Positions 21,371-31,253 of a DNA stretch of 64,000 nucleotides are shown here, in pieces (position 1 is the first letter of the stretch; each line of letters begins with the position of its first letter). The stretch is from Euglena gracilis (lineage: Eukaryota > Euglenida > Euglenophyceae > Euglenales). Made by a program: the position numbers and the translations under genes. Where the stretch lies: assembly GCA_039621445.1 (NCBI GenBank), contig CP154955.1:39378426-39442425 (forward strand), in the 5' to 3' direction. The notes beneath the pieces were generated by a model, which was not told where the DNA came from, ran no database searches, and worked only from the letters and a program-made list of their open reading frames with translations.

Positions 21371-22520
21371 CAAAGCCTGCCCACCTTAACACGGACCACC
21401 TCCTCCCCTTTCCAGGCAGGAATTGATTTGGTTACAAATAGCAAAACTCAGCTCTCAAAGGTCTGGCTGCAGTTTTGCAGGGTACCCTGTTGCAGAGCTG
21501 GCTGGGGCTGCTGCGCAGCCAGCGTGCACACCATCACCACGCCCCATGGGCTGGCAGAGGCGTTGGGGTTTGGGGTTGGGTATGACCCACAAAATTGGAC
21601 GTGTATGAAAACGAATGCTGCGTACTGTATGTGGGCAGCGCTGTTGTTCCACACAACCGCAAGGTGCGAACCCGGCAGGGTTTCCGACGTGCCTCCCTGG
21701 TCCCGCCGGGTGGCCGGGATGTTTTTCCGGATAAAATTTACCTGACGCTTGCACCAGGTGATCGAAAGCTGGGGGCAAGCAGGGCGGTCCTCAAGCAAAT
21801 AAAAAAAAAAAACTCCGCTGTCCCAGCACACTCAGTGAAAAATGTACAGGAAAATGGGGAAGAAAATTTGGCATTTCTCAGCGAGAACAGGTTGACATCA
21901 GGAAAAAAATTGATTCCTGGCACCCTTGGACCATCGTCCATCCACCCAAATCATCAAAAACTGTGTTTTTCGACTGTTTAATTTTTGCCCCCGTTCAAGT
22001 CCCACTCTGGCCCTTAGCCGGCCCTTTGGCCGAAAGGGGGGGGGCGGTCCTTAAGGAAATGAAAAAAAAAACTTTCCTGTCCCTTAAGGACCGCCCTGGG
22101 GGCAAGGGGCAGTACCTGGGGCATTCGGAGCCCCCGCCCCCAGCCCAGCCGGAAGAAGAGGTGCTGGCACACATTGGGGCCAAGTTGGCAGGGGGGGGGA
22201 AGGGTGGCGGCCAAATCTGCCCTCCTGACGAACAAAAAAGAGCAAACGGTGAACCCATGCACACAACGCAAACGCCGGCAAGCGCGCAAGTGTGTCGGCT
22301 TGGGTGTCCATCGCCTTCCGTCAAACGTGTGTCGGTTGTTATTGCTGCCGTGGGTACAAACCCAGGCACAGGGAGGCCTGGGTGGGCAACAGCCCCTTGC
22401 GCAGCTCCACCCGCACCACGTCATCACCGCCGCTTGCCACCTCCCCGACCGGCACCAGACACCCATAGTCAAGCCCCCCAAAAATTACCCATTAGAGCTT
22501 TATAGGCCATTTAAAGCTTT
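21371..22520. other. GC-rich non-coding insert with a duplicated motif
   Basis: The open frames seen here are on both strands and share no similarity to known proteins. A motif gggcggtcct-aag-aaat followed by an A run occurs at 21,782-21,815 and again at 22,044-22,075. The second copy is followed by its own inverted form (ccttaaggaccgccctgggg, 22,081-22,103). The whole stretch lies inside the family 2 RNase H coding region. Confidence 0.4.
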
Positions 22521-22539
22521 TATGTATGCACATGCGTGC

Positions 22540-22780
22540 ATGCCTGCATGCAGACATACATACATACATGCATACATACATACACACATACATGCCTGCA
22601 TGCAGACATACATACATACATACATACATACATACATACATACATACATACATACATACATACATACATACATACATACATACATACATACATACATACG
22701 TACGTACATACATACATACATACATACATACATACATACATACATACATACATACATACATACATACATACATACGTGCA
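22540..22780. repeat. (CATA)n microsatellite
   Basis: About 55 tandem CATA/TACA units, interrupted by a gcctgcatgcagacatac unit that occurs twice (22,540 and 22,589) and by cgtacgtac near 22,698. A similar array with the same kind of interruptions is at 56,600-56,830. Open frames across it encode only repeated tetrapeptides on one strand and are not genes. Confidence 0.9.
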
Positions 22781-22799
22781 TGCATACACTCAAAAAAAG

Positions 22800-23294
22800 A
22801 ATGCAACCGTCCACGAAAACCAGTTGGACGGAGATAAAGTGCTGATTATTGTTCATTGTTTATTGTTCAAGGAAATTTTTGAAAGGGAGGGTTCACCAAC
22901 AAAAAAAAATGATACTGGAAAAATGAGCGAATCCTTAAATGAGTCACTCAAGATGTGTGGCGAAAAATAATAAAACTCCCCGAGAAAGTGAAAATGGATT
23001 CACACTGAACCTTTGCTTTTACTAATTACAAGTATAAAAAATCGGATAATTTCAAACGGTTTCCCATTTTGAATCTGTTTTGGGAAGACAGGGTGTCACA
23101 AGGACTTTGAAAGGATATATTCTGAACACAAATTCTGTGTTTCAGGCGCTTCAAAAACAATAAGCGCATAAAGTAAAGTCAAAGCAAAACATTGGACTTT
23201 GGTAGCACACTGCCTCCAAATGTGATAACCAGCAGTGTAAAACAGAGAGAAAGAAAACCAAATTCATAACAAAACAAAATCTACATTCTCAATT
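22800..23294. other. AT-rich spacer, no gene seen
   Basis: The base composition shifts to AT-rich compared with both neighbours. No protein-like frame or repeat was recognised. Confidence 0.4.
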
Positions 23295-23372
23295 TCACTT
23301 TACAGGATGATACCAGGGGGCTCGGCTGAGATGGTCCGCAACTTTTTGAGTGTGACCTGGGGTATAAATAAA
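23295..23372 (-). pseudogene. RNase H tail of family 2, locally inverted
   Basis: On the minus strand this reads YFIYTPGHTQKVADHLSRAP followed by WYHP, the same peptide as at 7,035-7,110. The sequence on its right (from about 23,366) continues the same element on the plus strand. A piece of about 75 bp has therefore been flipped in place. Confidence 0.7.
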
Positions 23373-24240
23373 ATACCGGGAACCCGGGTGAGGGTGATGC
23401 GACATTTCATTGCAGCCATGAGGCTGACCAGTTATCACGTCGATCCGACGCCGCGGACAACATGCTCGATTTACTACCCGTTTCCCGGGTGTATTGATGC
23501 ATCGCCGTTTCACCATTACGTGGAAGGCGCCGGCGTGGACGCACTGCCGAACACCGTCACACTACGCGTATGGAAACTCATAACCCTTATTTTTCTGCGA
23601 ATGGGATTATTCGCGTGACCCTGTATATAGTGCCATTGTGAATAGACTTCGTAATGGTGAATCTAAAGAGAACACCCTAACACCTGTGTATAGTCCAGGT
23701 GACCGCGTGTGGGTAGGGAATAGCCGCATCCACATGCAATCTTCCAAGCTAGATCCTCTAGCTCTCGGCCCATGCTAAATTGTGCAGAGGTTAGGTAGTA
23801 GCGGGCGATATAAAGTTGCGTAGCCCAACGGGATTAAGGACGACAATATGGACGATTTCAAACCGTACACGAGCCCCCCAGATAGAAAAGCTGTCCCCTT
23901 CCTATATTTCAAGCCCCGTTCCGGATTACCTGAAACGGACGACTTTGTGGTCCATAAGATAATAGACCACAAGGTCGACGGGTGTGTGCACTACTGGAAA
24001 GTTCGCTGGAAAGGGTATGGGCCAGAGGAGGACACTTGGGAGCCAGCATCCAGTTTTGTTGGATATATCAAACAGGGTTGGAAGCTGTGGAATAAGCACA
24101 ACAACATAGACGTAAAAACAAACAATTTCTGAAACGGTTTCGTTTTGGAGAATGCGTGTGTTTTAAGTGAGTGTTTCATATTTATACCCCCCCCTGCATT
24201 TCATCTTCTGTCTTTCTCGCAGAGTGTTTGATTAAGGTAG
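23370..24240 (+). pseudogene. Family 2 pol end with chromodomain, copy B
   Basis: Nucleotide similarity to 7,120-8,893 runs through the linker (23,370-23,660), skips most of the integrase (equivalent of 7,400-8,340 deleted) and resumes at the GPY/F block (GDRVWVGNSRIHMQ, 23,700-23,760). An open frame from 23,848 gives MDDFKPYTSPP and a full chromodomain, KIIDHKVDGCVHYWKVRWKG and EEDTWEPASSF. Its C-terminal helix, KQGWKLWNKHNNIDV, ends at 24,132. The tail to 24,240 matches 8,730-8,893. This chromodomain is better preserved than copy A. Confidence 0.85.
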
Positions 24241-24378
24241 AAGTTTCCTTTTTTTGAGTGCACTAGCACTCAAAGCGACAGACAACAAGGTTTCCCTTCG
24301 TTGCTGTCGCCGAACGAGGTGTCAGGTGAATACCTGGCGAGGGTTCTGCAAGGCGCCGCTTTGGCGCTCACAGACACC
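24241..24378. other. Junction between pol and the minus-strand polyprotein
   Basis: The stretch contains an imperfect hairpin (gagtgcactagcactcaaagcg near 24,256) and no gene. It marks the point where plus-strand pol sequence meets the 3' end of the minus-strand polyprotein. Confidence 0.4.
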
Positions 24379-24735
24379 TCACCGACCTTTATCGGCTGGG
24401 CGTTCGCGCACCTCACGCCAGTAGTCGTGCTGAGGACCCCCTAATGGATTCTCAACCAACTCCATTTGGCGTGGGGAACGCTGTGGAGCTGATTCACTCC
24501 GGATGGTGTTCTGCTCCGGATCGTTGATGTCAATGGATGAATGTTTCCCAGTCCTTGATCCAACTGTGCGGCAGCTTCTCCCTGGTACTGTCAGCATGAT
24601 GCTGAAGGTACCGTTGGAGCTGCTCCCAGAAAATTCTGGGCAGCATCACCGGCCAGATGATGTAATTCATCCGGGGGTGATTCGCAGGCACCTGCGGGAG
24701 CATCCCCGGGGTCTGCTTGAAGTTCCCCATCATGG
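24379..24735 (-). pseudogene. Family 2 polyprotein copy 2, C-terminal end
   Basis: Two minus frames are involved. 24,733-24,530 gives MLPQVPANHPRMNYIIWPVM, matching copy 1 at 14,140. 24,597-24,379 gives SPRQMELVENPLGGPQHDYW and stops at TGA 24,379-24,381. This end extends past the stop of copy 1 and shows the likely ancestral C-terminus. It is cut from the rest by an insert at about 24,736-25,575. Confidence 0.65.
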
Positions 24736-25575
24736 CACCATGGGTATGGGCCCATTTTCAACGAAATGGCAATTTGGCACGATGCAAAATGATCGTGTCG
24801 TGAACAGTTGACATGCAAATCGTGTGATAAAGAACAAAGCGTAAGAAGCCCAACCGTGGAAGAACAGAAACGCGTTTATTTGCGCAAATGCGCGCACCAA
24901 CATTGTTGTGTTTATTTGCACGTTTACGCAATTAAACACAAACATGTCTTTCAAGGATTGCGCTTTAGCACCCATGAACTGACGCCGTTGATAAATGGCG
25001 TGACAAAGGAGCCGTGAGTGCGCAGGCCAATGGGTCGTTCAGTTGGTGGGTTTGTAACACTGTTTGTCAACGTGCAAGCTTATGGGCGCAAATGCGCAAA
25101 CAAACATAAAATATGTTTATGTGCTCATTTGTGGAAATGCGCAAGTAATCATGTTCTTTGTTTATTTGCGCAAATGCGCAAATAAACACAAAGAAGAACG
25201 GTGTGACGGAAGCACAATTATCAAACACCGAGAGCAGATGTGGTTTATTTGTGCATTTGCACACAGCACGTTGTTTGTCGGCGCAAATGCGCAAATGGAC
25301 TGCATGAAGAAACTGCACAATTAATATCTGGTTTATTTGCGTGCGCATTTGCGCAAATAAACTACGTGATGCACGCATATATGCAAATAAACGACCAATG
25401 GAAAAGTGAAAAGCGACTTCATTTGGACCTCCAACAACTACCTTCAATGTCTTCTGAATGGGTTCAACCCAAATGGCCACACTATCTCCTCCGGAACATG
25501 GTGTTATGGTCCTGTTTCTGGACCATTGACAGGTCCCAGGAAAGGTTGAGACAGAGGATCTCCTGAAGGTGGGTG
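24736..25575. mobile_element. Insert with palindromic repeats inside the polyprotein
   Basis: In copy 1 the residues VPVDFHPG and AQQVSANH are adjacent. In copy 2 they are separated by this stretch of about 840 bp. Its middle holds the palindromic array described separately. Its right part (25,410-25,570) has no known gene. Terminal inverted repeats or target duplications could not be shown, so the type of element is open. Confidence 0.45.
24865..25365. repeat. Array of palindromic units, TTTATTTGCGCAAATGCGC core
   Basis: At least eight full or partial copies occur, near 24,874, 24,912, 25,085, 25,118, 25,161, 25,242, 25,280 and 25,332. The fullest is 26 bp at 25,161-25,186 and is self-complementary except in its centre. 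Units are 25-30 bp at uneven spacing of 35-170 bp, often next to an aaac or caca string. Spacing and variation are unlike CRISPR. Confidence 0.7.
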
Positions 25576-26254
25576 CACAGCCACGCAGTAAGGGTACACG
25601 TCCACCGGCACCAGTTTTTGGGTCCCAAGGCTCGCTGTCCGAGCTCTTGCGGTATGGGGCCGTAATACGGCCGCCAACCAACCTCTGAAGTCCAACAAAT
25701 CGTGTTCTCCAGGAGGCCACATTTGCAAGGCGTATCCGCCGTGCTGACGCTTGGAAAACCGGGGGTAAACCTGTGGCTCCCAGTCGCCATCAGTCCAAAG
25801 GTAAGGCATTCTTACCTTGGCGTGTTCCTCGAAGACGAGGCGCATTGCCCCAGCGTGAATCTGGAACTCACGGGCTATTCCCGTGTGGCGGTAGCTTTCT
25901 TTCTACCTTTCGGAAGTCGGAGTGCTTCGGGCGTCCTTCTGCCTGTTTGTACTCCTTCTTCCACTTCTCCAACGTTTCCCAGTCCTGGAGAACGATGGTG
26001 GTGACTGCTCCGTCAGCCGTCTGCACTAACTTGCCACCCATACAGTTGATGAACAAGGTAGGGAGATCCCTGTCGTGAGCACTCTCACTGTACGGGTGTT
26101 CAAGCTGTGCTTCCAGGCGTTCAGACACTCGCCGCACACGAGCGCCACGCAGTTCGGCACATATGCCCTGTGATGGAACGTCGTGGATTGCACCTGCCGC
26201 TTGCACACATGCACAAGCGGTTGGTTGTGCAGCACATGGTGGCACACGGCACAC
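25504..26254 (-). pseudogene. Family 2 polyprotein copy 2, Cys/His module and following part
   Basis: The minus strand shows the module C-x2-C-H, QPLVHVCKRQ, FHHRAYVPNCVALVC and a last C-x2-C at 26,262-26,130. Other frames follow (26,254-25,868, 25,845-25,504) with WLAAVLRPHTARAR and KLVPVDVYP. Sequence blocks and order are those of copy 1 at 13.47-14.13 kb. Frameshifts separate the frames. Confidence 0.6.
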
Positions 26255-26256
26255 GT

Positions 26257-26922
26257 CTAGGCAAAGGAGGTGCCGTGCGGGAAATCCAACACGCAGTCCT
26301 CACCGAAGTATTGTGCCAGTACTCGGGGTGAGCGCCTGTTCCAAAATGTCCAGGTACGTTCCGGGACATAGTGGAAAGGTTCTCCCGGGACAAAGAGTGG
26401 TTGAGTCCATCGACTCAGTAACCCCCCCTGAGGCCTATTAGCAGCCAGCTTCTTCGTCGTCTCTTCCATGGTGCCTAGGCTGGTCAGGATATCCTGAGTC
26501 CAGAGCTGGGCATCCGCAGACACGGGTGGTGAAGCAGGTTCATCCTGCTCCTCATCCGTCGATCGGGCGGATGATTGGGCCTGTCGGCCACGAGCTATAC
26601 CTTTCGGTTTGCTCTGGCCGTACCCGGACGATGCAACGGCCGAGTAGTCGTGCATTGTCGTAGGGCCTTTCGGATGTCCGCCTATCTGGCCTCCAGCGCC
26701 GCCTTTCGGTGGTGGTTTCCCATCACCGCCTTTGGCAGGGGGCTTACAGGGTGCAGCACCTGGTTTGCCTCCTTTTGGCCTCGTACTACCAGAATCAGGA
26801 GGTGACCCCTGCGGTTTACCCCTGGTATCAGGAGCAGGTTTTGCTGGAGCAGACGGTTGCCGTCTCGGCGAAGCGGGCATAATGACCGCGGGGTAGCGCA
26901 TGACGCTCCGAGGAGTCGGCAC
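26257..26922 (-). pseudogene. Family 2 polyprotein copy 2, Gly/Lys/Pro-rich part and W-box
   Basis: A 221-codon minus frame. It begins with a basic, Pro/Gly/Lys-rich segment (KPPAKGGDGKPPPKGGAGG) and ends with the block shared by all copies, LSRWTQPLFVPGEPFH and RRSPRVLAQYFGED. The basic stretch could bind nucleic acid. Its upstream neighbour frame (26,963-28,099) is in another phase. Confidence 0.6.
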
Positions 26923-26962
26923 TCGCTCCCGGGGTTGTTCAGCCGGCCTTCGCCGAGCAGGT

Positions 26963-28099
26963 TTATCCTTCCCGACGGGGCGTGGTACTGTGGTTTGTCA
27001 CCGGAATCGGAGCTTTCACACGAAATGAAACTCCCATGAACTCAGCCATTGTCCTCAGGACGGCAGGGATTCTGCGTGGTGTCGGTGGTCGCGGGGGCAT
27101 TTCCTCCGCTTCCATTTGGACATTCGGCCGAGGAGGTTGATCCTCCACAACCGCTGACACAGGTGCTACGGGAGGTTGTTCCTCCGCTGTAGCCGGTGCG
27201 ACAGATGTCTCTGTCGGCTGGGGTTCATCACCTGAAGGTGGTTGCATTGCTGCCGGAGGTGGGGGTGCAGAGAAACCGACGTCTTGTGTCTCCACGACCC
27301 CGGCGGCGGAGCCTGATGCTACGCCTCCACCTCGTGGCGTTAGTCCTGCAGCCACGGCAGTAATGCCGGTGACCACGGCGCCGAGCACACGACCTCCTAA
27401 TGAGTTGCGTGCTGTGGGGCTGGCAGGTTCCTCGAGGGTATCCTCGATGGCCATACCAGTCATCTCGGCTTGAGGATCAGCAATCGGGATTGTCGTTGTA
27501 GCCACAGGTATATCCCCTGCGGGTGCTTCGTCTGGCCCTGGCCGTGCCGGAGCGGGTAGAGCAGCGTAGAGGATATCCGCCAAGTTCTTTCCTTCCTCCT
27601 GAGGAAGTTCCTCGTCTCCACCTGCCGGTGGACAGACGGGAGCCGCCGCCGGGGCTGGGGAAACACATCGTTCCCCTGCCGTTCGCGGGGCAGACACAAA
27701 GGATACAGCGGTTCCTGTCGGAGACGGCGGCGCTGCCTCCAGAATGGTGACGGAGGGGCTGCGTTCGCGTTCCTTCCGCAGGGGAATCGCGCCGGTGGAA
27801 GCGACTGGTGCCTCACGTCTCCTTCGCGCCAGAAATTCATCCTCCGTGGTGATGAAGGCGCGCAGGCTCTCGAGCGAGCGAGGATCGTCGGGGTGCCATC
27901 TGCATCCCTGAGCATCCGCCAGCCTGTAAATGGCCAACGTACTGCTTCTGGGGCTGTTGTGCCAGGGTGGCGGCCATGATGGCTGCACCAACGCGTAGGC
28001 TGGCCTGTTCAGGGCCAGGCATACGCGGTAACGCGTCTCCTCCCAGACTTGAAAAAGCCCTCCTCGAACTCCTGATCGCATGCCAGAATCGGCATACAC
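26963..28099 (-). pseudogene. Family 2 polyprotein copy 2, acidic/proline-rich part
   Basis: This 378-codon minus frame is the partner of copy 1 part 3. It starts with a structured-looking block (YRVCLALNRPAYALVQPSWP), continues with a charged stretch, and then Pro/Ala/Glu low-complexity sequence. The conserved NSLGGRVLGAVVTGITAVAA and TPRG motif lies at about residue 236-260. It is the longest unbroken piece of the minus-strand copy. Confidence 0.6.
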
Positions 28100-28735
28100 A
28101 TGTCGAGGATAACCCTCGGGTAGTTCATCAGCTGGAGGAATACCTCCTTGTCGAGGGTACCGCCAAACTGTCGCCGCAAATGTCCTTCCAGGCTGATGTC
28201 AGCCAGGTGCCAGTTGGGTCGCAGGGAGCCGGTGACCCGACGACGAGGACCCTCAATGGGGTCGCCGTAGCCCGCTGGAAATCCTTCCATACCAGGCCCA
28301 TAGTCCTGGGTGTCACGGAGAAGTAAATACACCTCCATGACGTTGGTGGTCCAGGCTCGCCACCAGAACTGCTGCAGCATAAAAATATGCTGCTTGTGGA
28401 CGCGGCGACTCTTGCCCTGAAGATTCGGGGCGTCGCGGCACACATCCATAAGCATGCGGCGTCCCATATCCAGGCCCGTTATCCCGAGGCGGTGGCGGAC
28501 TTCCGCGGACGACGAATCCCCAGAAGTCGACAGGAAATTCCTGCCTATAGTACTTACAACAGAGGTCATACCTCTGTGGGTCGGCCAGGGAAACACGCCG
28601 AATGCGGCGCGTTTAGCCGTAGTGGCTCACCAGCCACACCTGGAGGTTGTTGGAACCACAAAACCTCGATCAGGCGTTCGATGTGTGGGTTCAGTGGGAA
28701 GTATTTTCACTGGACTCCGAGGGGTCCTACCGAAT
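28009..28735 (-). pseudogene. Family 2 polyprotein copy 2, middle part
   Basis: The 195-codon frame 28,596-28,009 holds HIFMLQQFWWRAWTTNVMEV, which matches KIFLLQQYWHRAW of copy 1, and GTLDKEVFLQLMNYPRVILD. The sequence between 28,735 and 28,600 links it to the upstream frame in broken form. No known domain was recognised. Confidence 0.55.
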
Positions 28736-29354
28736 GAATACATTCGAAGCAGGCCTTTAGCCTCCGGGCCAACACATGCTGGTCCCGGAATCCCAACTGG
28801 TGCAGGTAACTGCGACCAGTGGAATCGCTGAAGAGACCCCAGTTTCGGCAGGGATATCCCAGCCAAAACCAGGGTTTCCAGAAACCCGGCTGGGCATCCA
28901 GCAAGGGGCTGCCACCTTCAGCTTCGAAGGCGTACTTGTCAATTCTGTAATGGAATTGTTTGACTCTTTTCTCGGTGTGGCGTAATACCACATCGATGAC
29001 TGCTTGCTGAGGGGTGAGGGGGCGGTTTCCCGCAGAATGGTATCCATTCTGCATTCGCCAAACCTTGTCATCCGGCCCCTCCTTGAACTTGAGCATATGC
29101 TCAAAGTCCGAGAGAACTTCTGCTGGTTCTTCTTTCACCTCACATCCTGTTCCCTTACCCCTTTCCCTCACCTTTGCCCTCACCCTTCCATTTGCCGGCC
29201 GCGCCTTTGCCTTCTCCCTTACCTTTGCCGTCAGCCTTGCCCGTATCCTCCCCCGCCTGGCGAATTCCAGAGGGTCGGTCGCTCGGTGCTGCAGGAGTCG
29301 GTTCGGTTCCTTCCCGTTCCATCTCTGGGGAGGGACCTGGCCGTTCCGCTGCAC
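28707..29354 (-). pseudogene. Family 2 polyprotein copy 2, GK-rich and WFWLGYPC part
   Basis: The frame has a KG-rich start (KGEGKGAAGKWKGEGKGEGK in an adjacent phase, 29,150-29,250), then EVLSDFEHMLKFKEGPDDKV, then GFWKPWFWLGYPCRNWGLF and CIHSVGPLGVQ. It corresponds to copy 1 at 10.4-11.06 kb. The WFWLGYPC block is identical over eight residues. Confidence 0.6.
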
Positions 29355-29383
29355 GTCGCGGTGATGGTGTGGCTGGGCGCTGG

Positions 29384-30019
29384 CTAGTGGCCTGGCGTGG
29401 GCTTGGCTTCGCCGCAGGGGGTGGCGGCTCCTTCCATACCGGAGGGATCGGCGGTGGGATTGTGGGATCGTCCAGCCGGGGTATCCTGGATGCCTTCCAC
29501 CTGCATTGCCACACCGCCTTCCGCGTCACTTGGTCTGGGTCGCCTGGGCTGTGGGGTAAGGTTCTCCGTAACCCTGTCGCGCTTCAGGGTGGCAGGTAAT
29601 ACTGTCACACCTGCCGGGCGCTCGCCGGGTAATTCCGGGGTTGCCACCCGCAGCTGCGGCTGGTACGGAAGGCATGGGGTGTATCCACAGCCCTGAAGGG
29701 CAGCCAAAGAGGAGTAATACCTCGCCCGGTGCGCCTCAGACGTGAATACTGGCTCCTGCAGGAATTGCCGAGCAAGCTCATCCTGCTCGGTTCTCGGGAG
29801 GCGCCATGTGGTAGTAGGGAGCCTTCTGCCGACGCGGGACGTCCCCGGTTTGGACAGGAGGCGCACTGGGCGGTCCGGTTGCCACACGGTGGGAGGTTCG
29901 TCCTCCACCACTATGGGCTCCACCTGCCGCCGTGGCTCAACGCGCGTGGCAGGGGCGACCGGTGATGCCTGTGGCATCCAGTGTGCATACATGTGTTGGA
30001 AGTATGCCTCAGACGGCAC
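29384..30019 (-). pseudogene. Family 2 polyprotein copy 2, disordered N-terminal part
   Basis: A 211-codon minus frame rich in Pro, Arg, Glu and Thr. It includes LRVATPELPGERPAGVTVLP and a QDELARQFLQEPVF stretch. It takes the place of the second half of copy 1 part 1 (about 9,700-10,180), where EEDRQQYEYAVAIQRQL is similar in kind. Low complexity makes alignment uncertain. Confidence 0.5.
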
Positions 30020-30186
30020 GTTCGACTGTCCGGCTGGGAGTACGCGTGCGCCGCGCAGGTAATCCGCGTTCGTTGCGTACTGCGAGAGAAATTGCTCCGC
30101 TGGCGGTTCGCGCGGCTGCGTTCACTGCGGCGAGGGCGGGCGAGCAATTGTAGTCGTCATCCCAGGCGGGACATGGACAGCCTCAT

Positions 30187-30735
30187 CTACCGGTGAGGAG
30201 TGTGCTCAGGCATGTGCACGGTGTGAAATCCCACCGGCGTCTGAGTTTGCAGCATGGGCGGCACATACACGCCCAGGTCCATCATTTTCTCGCCAGGCTC
30301 GAATCCGGAATCGGATGCCGCCGAGAAACACCTCCCCGTCAACAGGGCGTAACCACAGGGACACCACTGAGCCACAGGGGTGATGGCTACCAGCAACAGC
30401 TGAGCACAGCATGCATCACAAAGGGCTTGCATAAAGAGCTCCGTTGGACGGTGTGCGCACCTACGCATCGCCCGCTCCAACGTCTTTGTAGTGCGGAAGA
30501 CGATCTCTCCTGCATACGGAGGCAGGCTCGATCAGCGCTGCGCTTGTGGCTGGGGTGCCGGCTGCTGGACGGCAGATAAATCTGGTACCGCATATGCGGA
30601 CCGGCTGCTGGTGGCCGCGGCGAATACCGGGGCTCCAACCCTGTCAGCATGTGGGGCACCCGGAATCGGGGCCTCAGCATACTGAGAGTACAGGGGGTAT
30701 GACGCGCCAGAAGGCTGCGGCCATGGTGGACCATG
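30187..30735 (-). pseudogene. Family 2 polyprotein copy 2, N-terminus
   Basis: The frame 30,480-30,187 aligns with residues 75-170 of copy 1 (RCAHRPTELFMQALCDACCA, MMDLGVYVPPM, GFHTVHMPEHTP). Just upstream, in another phase, LPPYAGEIVFRTTKT matches LPPYAGVMIHHTADT of copy 1. A start codon could lie near 30,722, but the first 80 codons are split over frames. The leader segment begins at about 30,740. Confidence 0.55.
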
Positions 30736-30739
30736 GTGG

Positions 30740-31253
30740 TCCGCAGGGCCGACGGCCTACTTTTCCTTACCTTTTTTCTTTTCGGTCGTTTGAGGCCTGA
30801 AGGATGCCTGACAGCACAACTTTTCTGGCCTAAGCCAACCCCCCACTCCTCTTTACTTCCCCGGGGCAAATGCTGTCGCCGGCAGTTGGTTTTGTAGAGT
30901 AGGACTTTTCTTTTGCGTGGTCAGGTTTGACTGGCCATGCGCCTTGCCAAGGTTTGACTGGTAAGAGGCCCCCACATGGCAAGGAAACCTGCCAGCCCCA
31001 TTTTCCCCCGTGGGCTATAGTGTACTATACAACCATAAGTCACCGCAAAGTAGGTGAAACCATTTTGCGCGTTTTGGGCTTTTGGGTCCCCCTTCCCTTC
31101 CGGCACCCCATCCTTGAGCGGACCCCAGTGCGACGGAAAGGGCCCTGTTGATGCGCCAGGGCGCACCCCCCACAGACCAGCTCTGTTTCCGAAAACCATG
31201 TGGCCAGAATTCCTGGTCCAAAGGAGAAATCGGGCATAGCCCTGGGAGGGGGA
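30740..31253 (-). mobile_element. Family 2 leader between LTR and polyprotein
   Basis: On the minus strand this lies between the LTR end (31,254) and the polyprotein start, so LTR, leader and polyprotein are collinear here. It matches 14,745-15,313 in patches. No standard tRNA primer-binding site (TGG start just after the LTR) was recognised. The sequence after the LTR is tccccctccc. Confidence 0.6.

Noticed and set aside
22492-22970. Long frames across the CATA repeat
   Set aside because: All frames are open because the tetranucleotide lacks stops in most phases. The products are tetrapeptide repeats.
24865-25365. CRISPR array
   Set aside because: Palindromic units vary in length and spacing, spacers are uneven, no cas-like genes exist, and the genome is eukaryotic.
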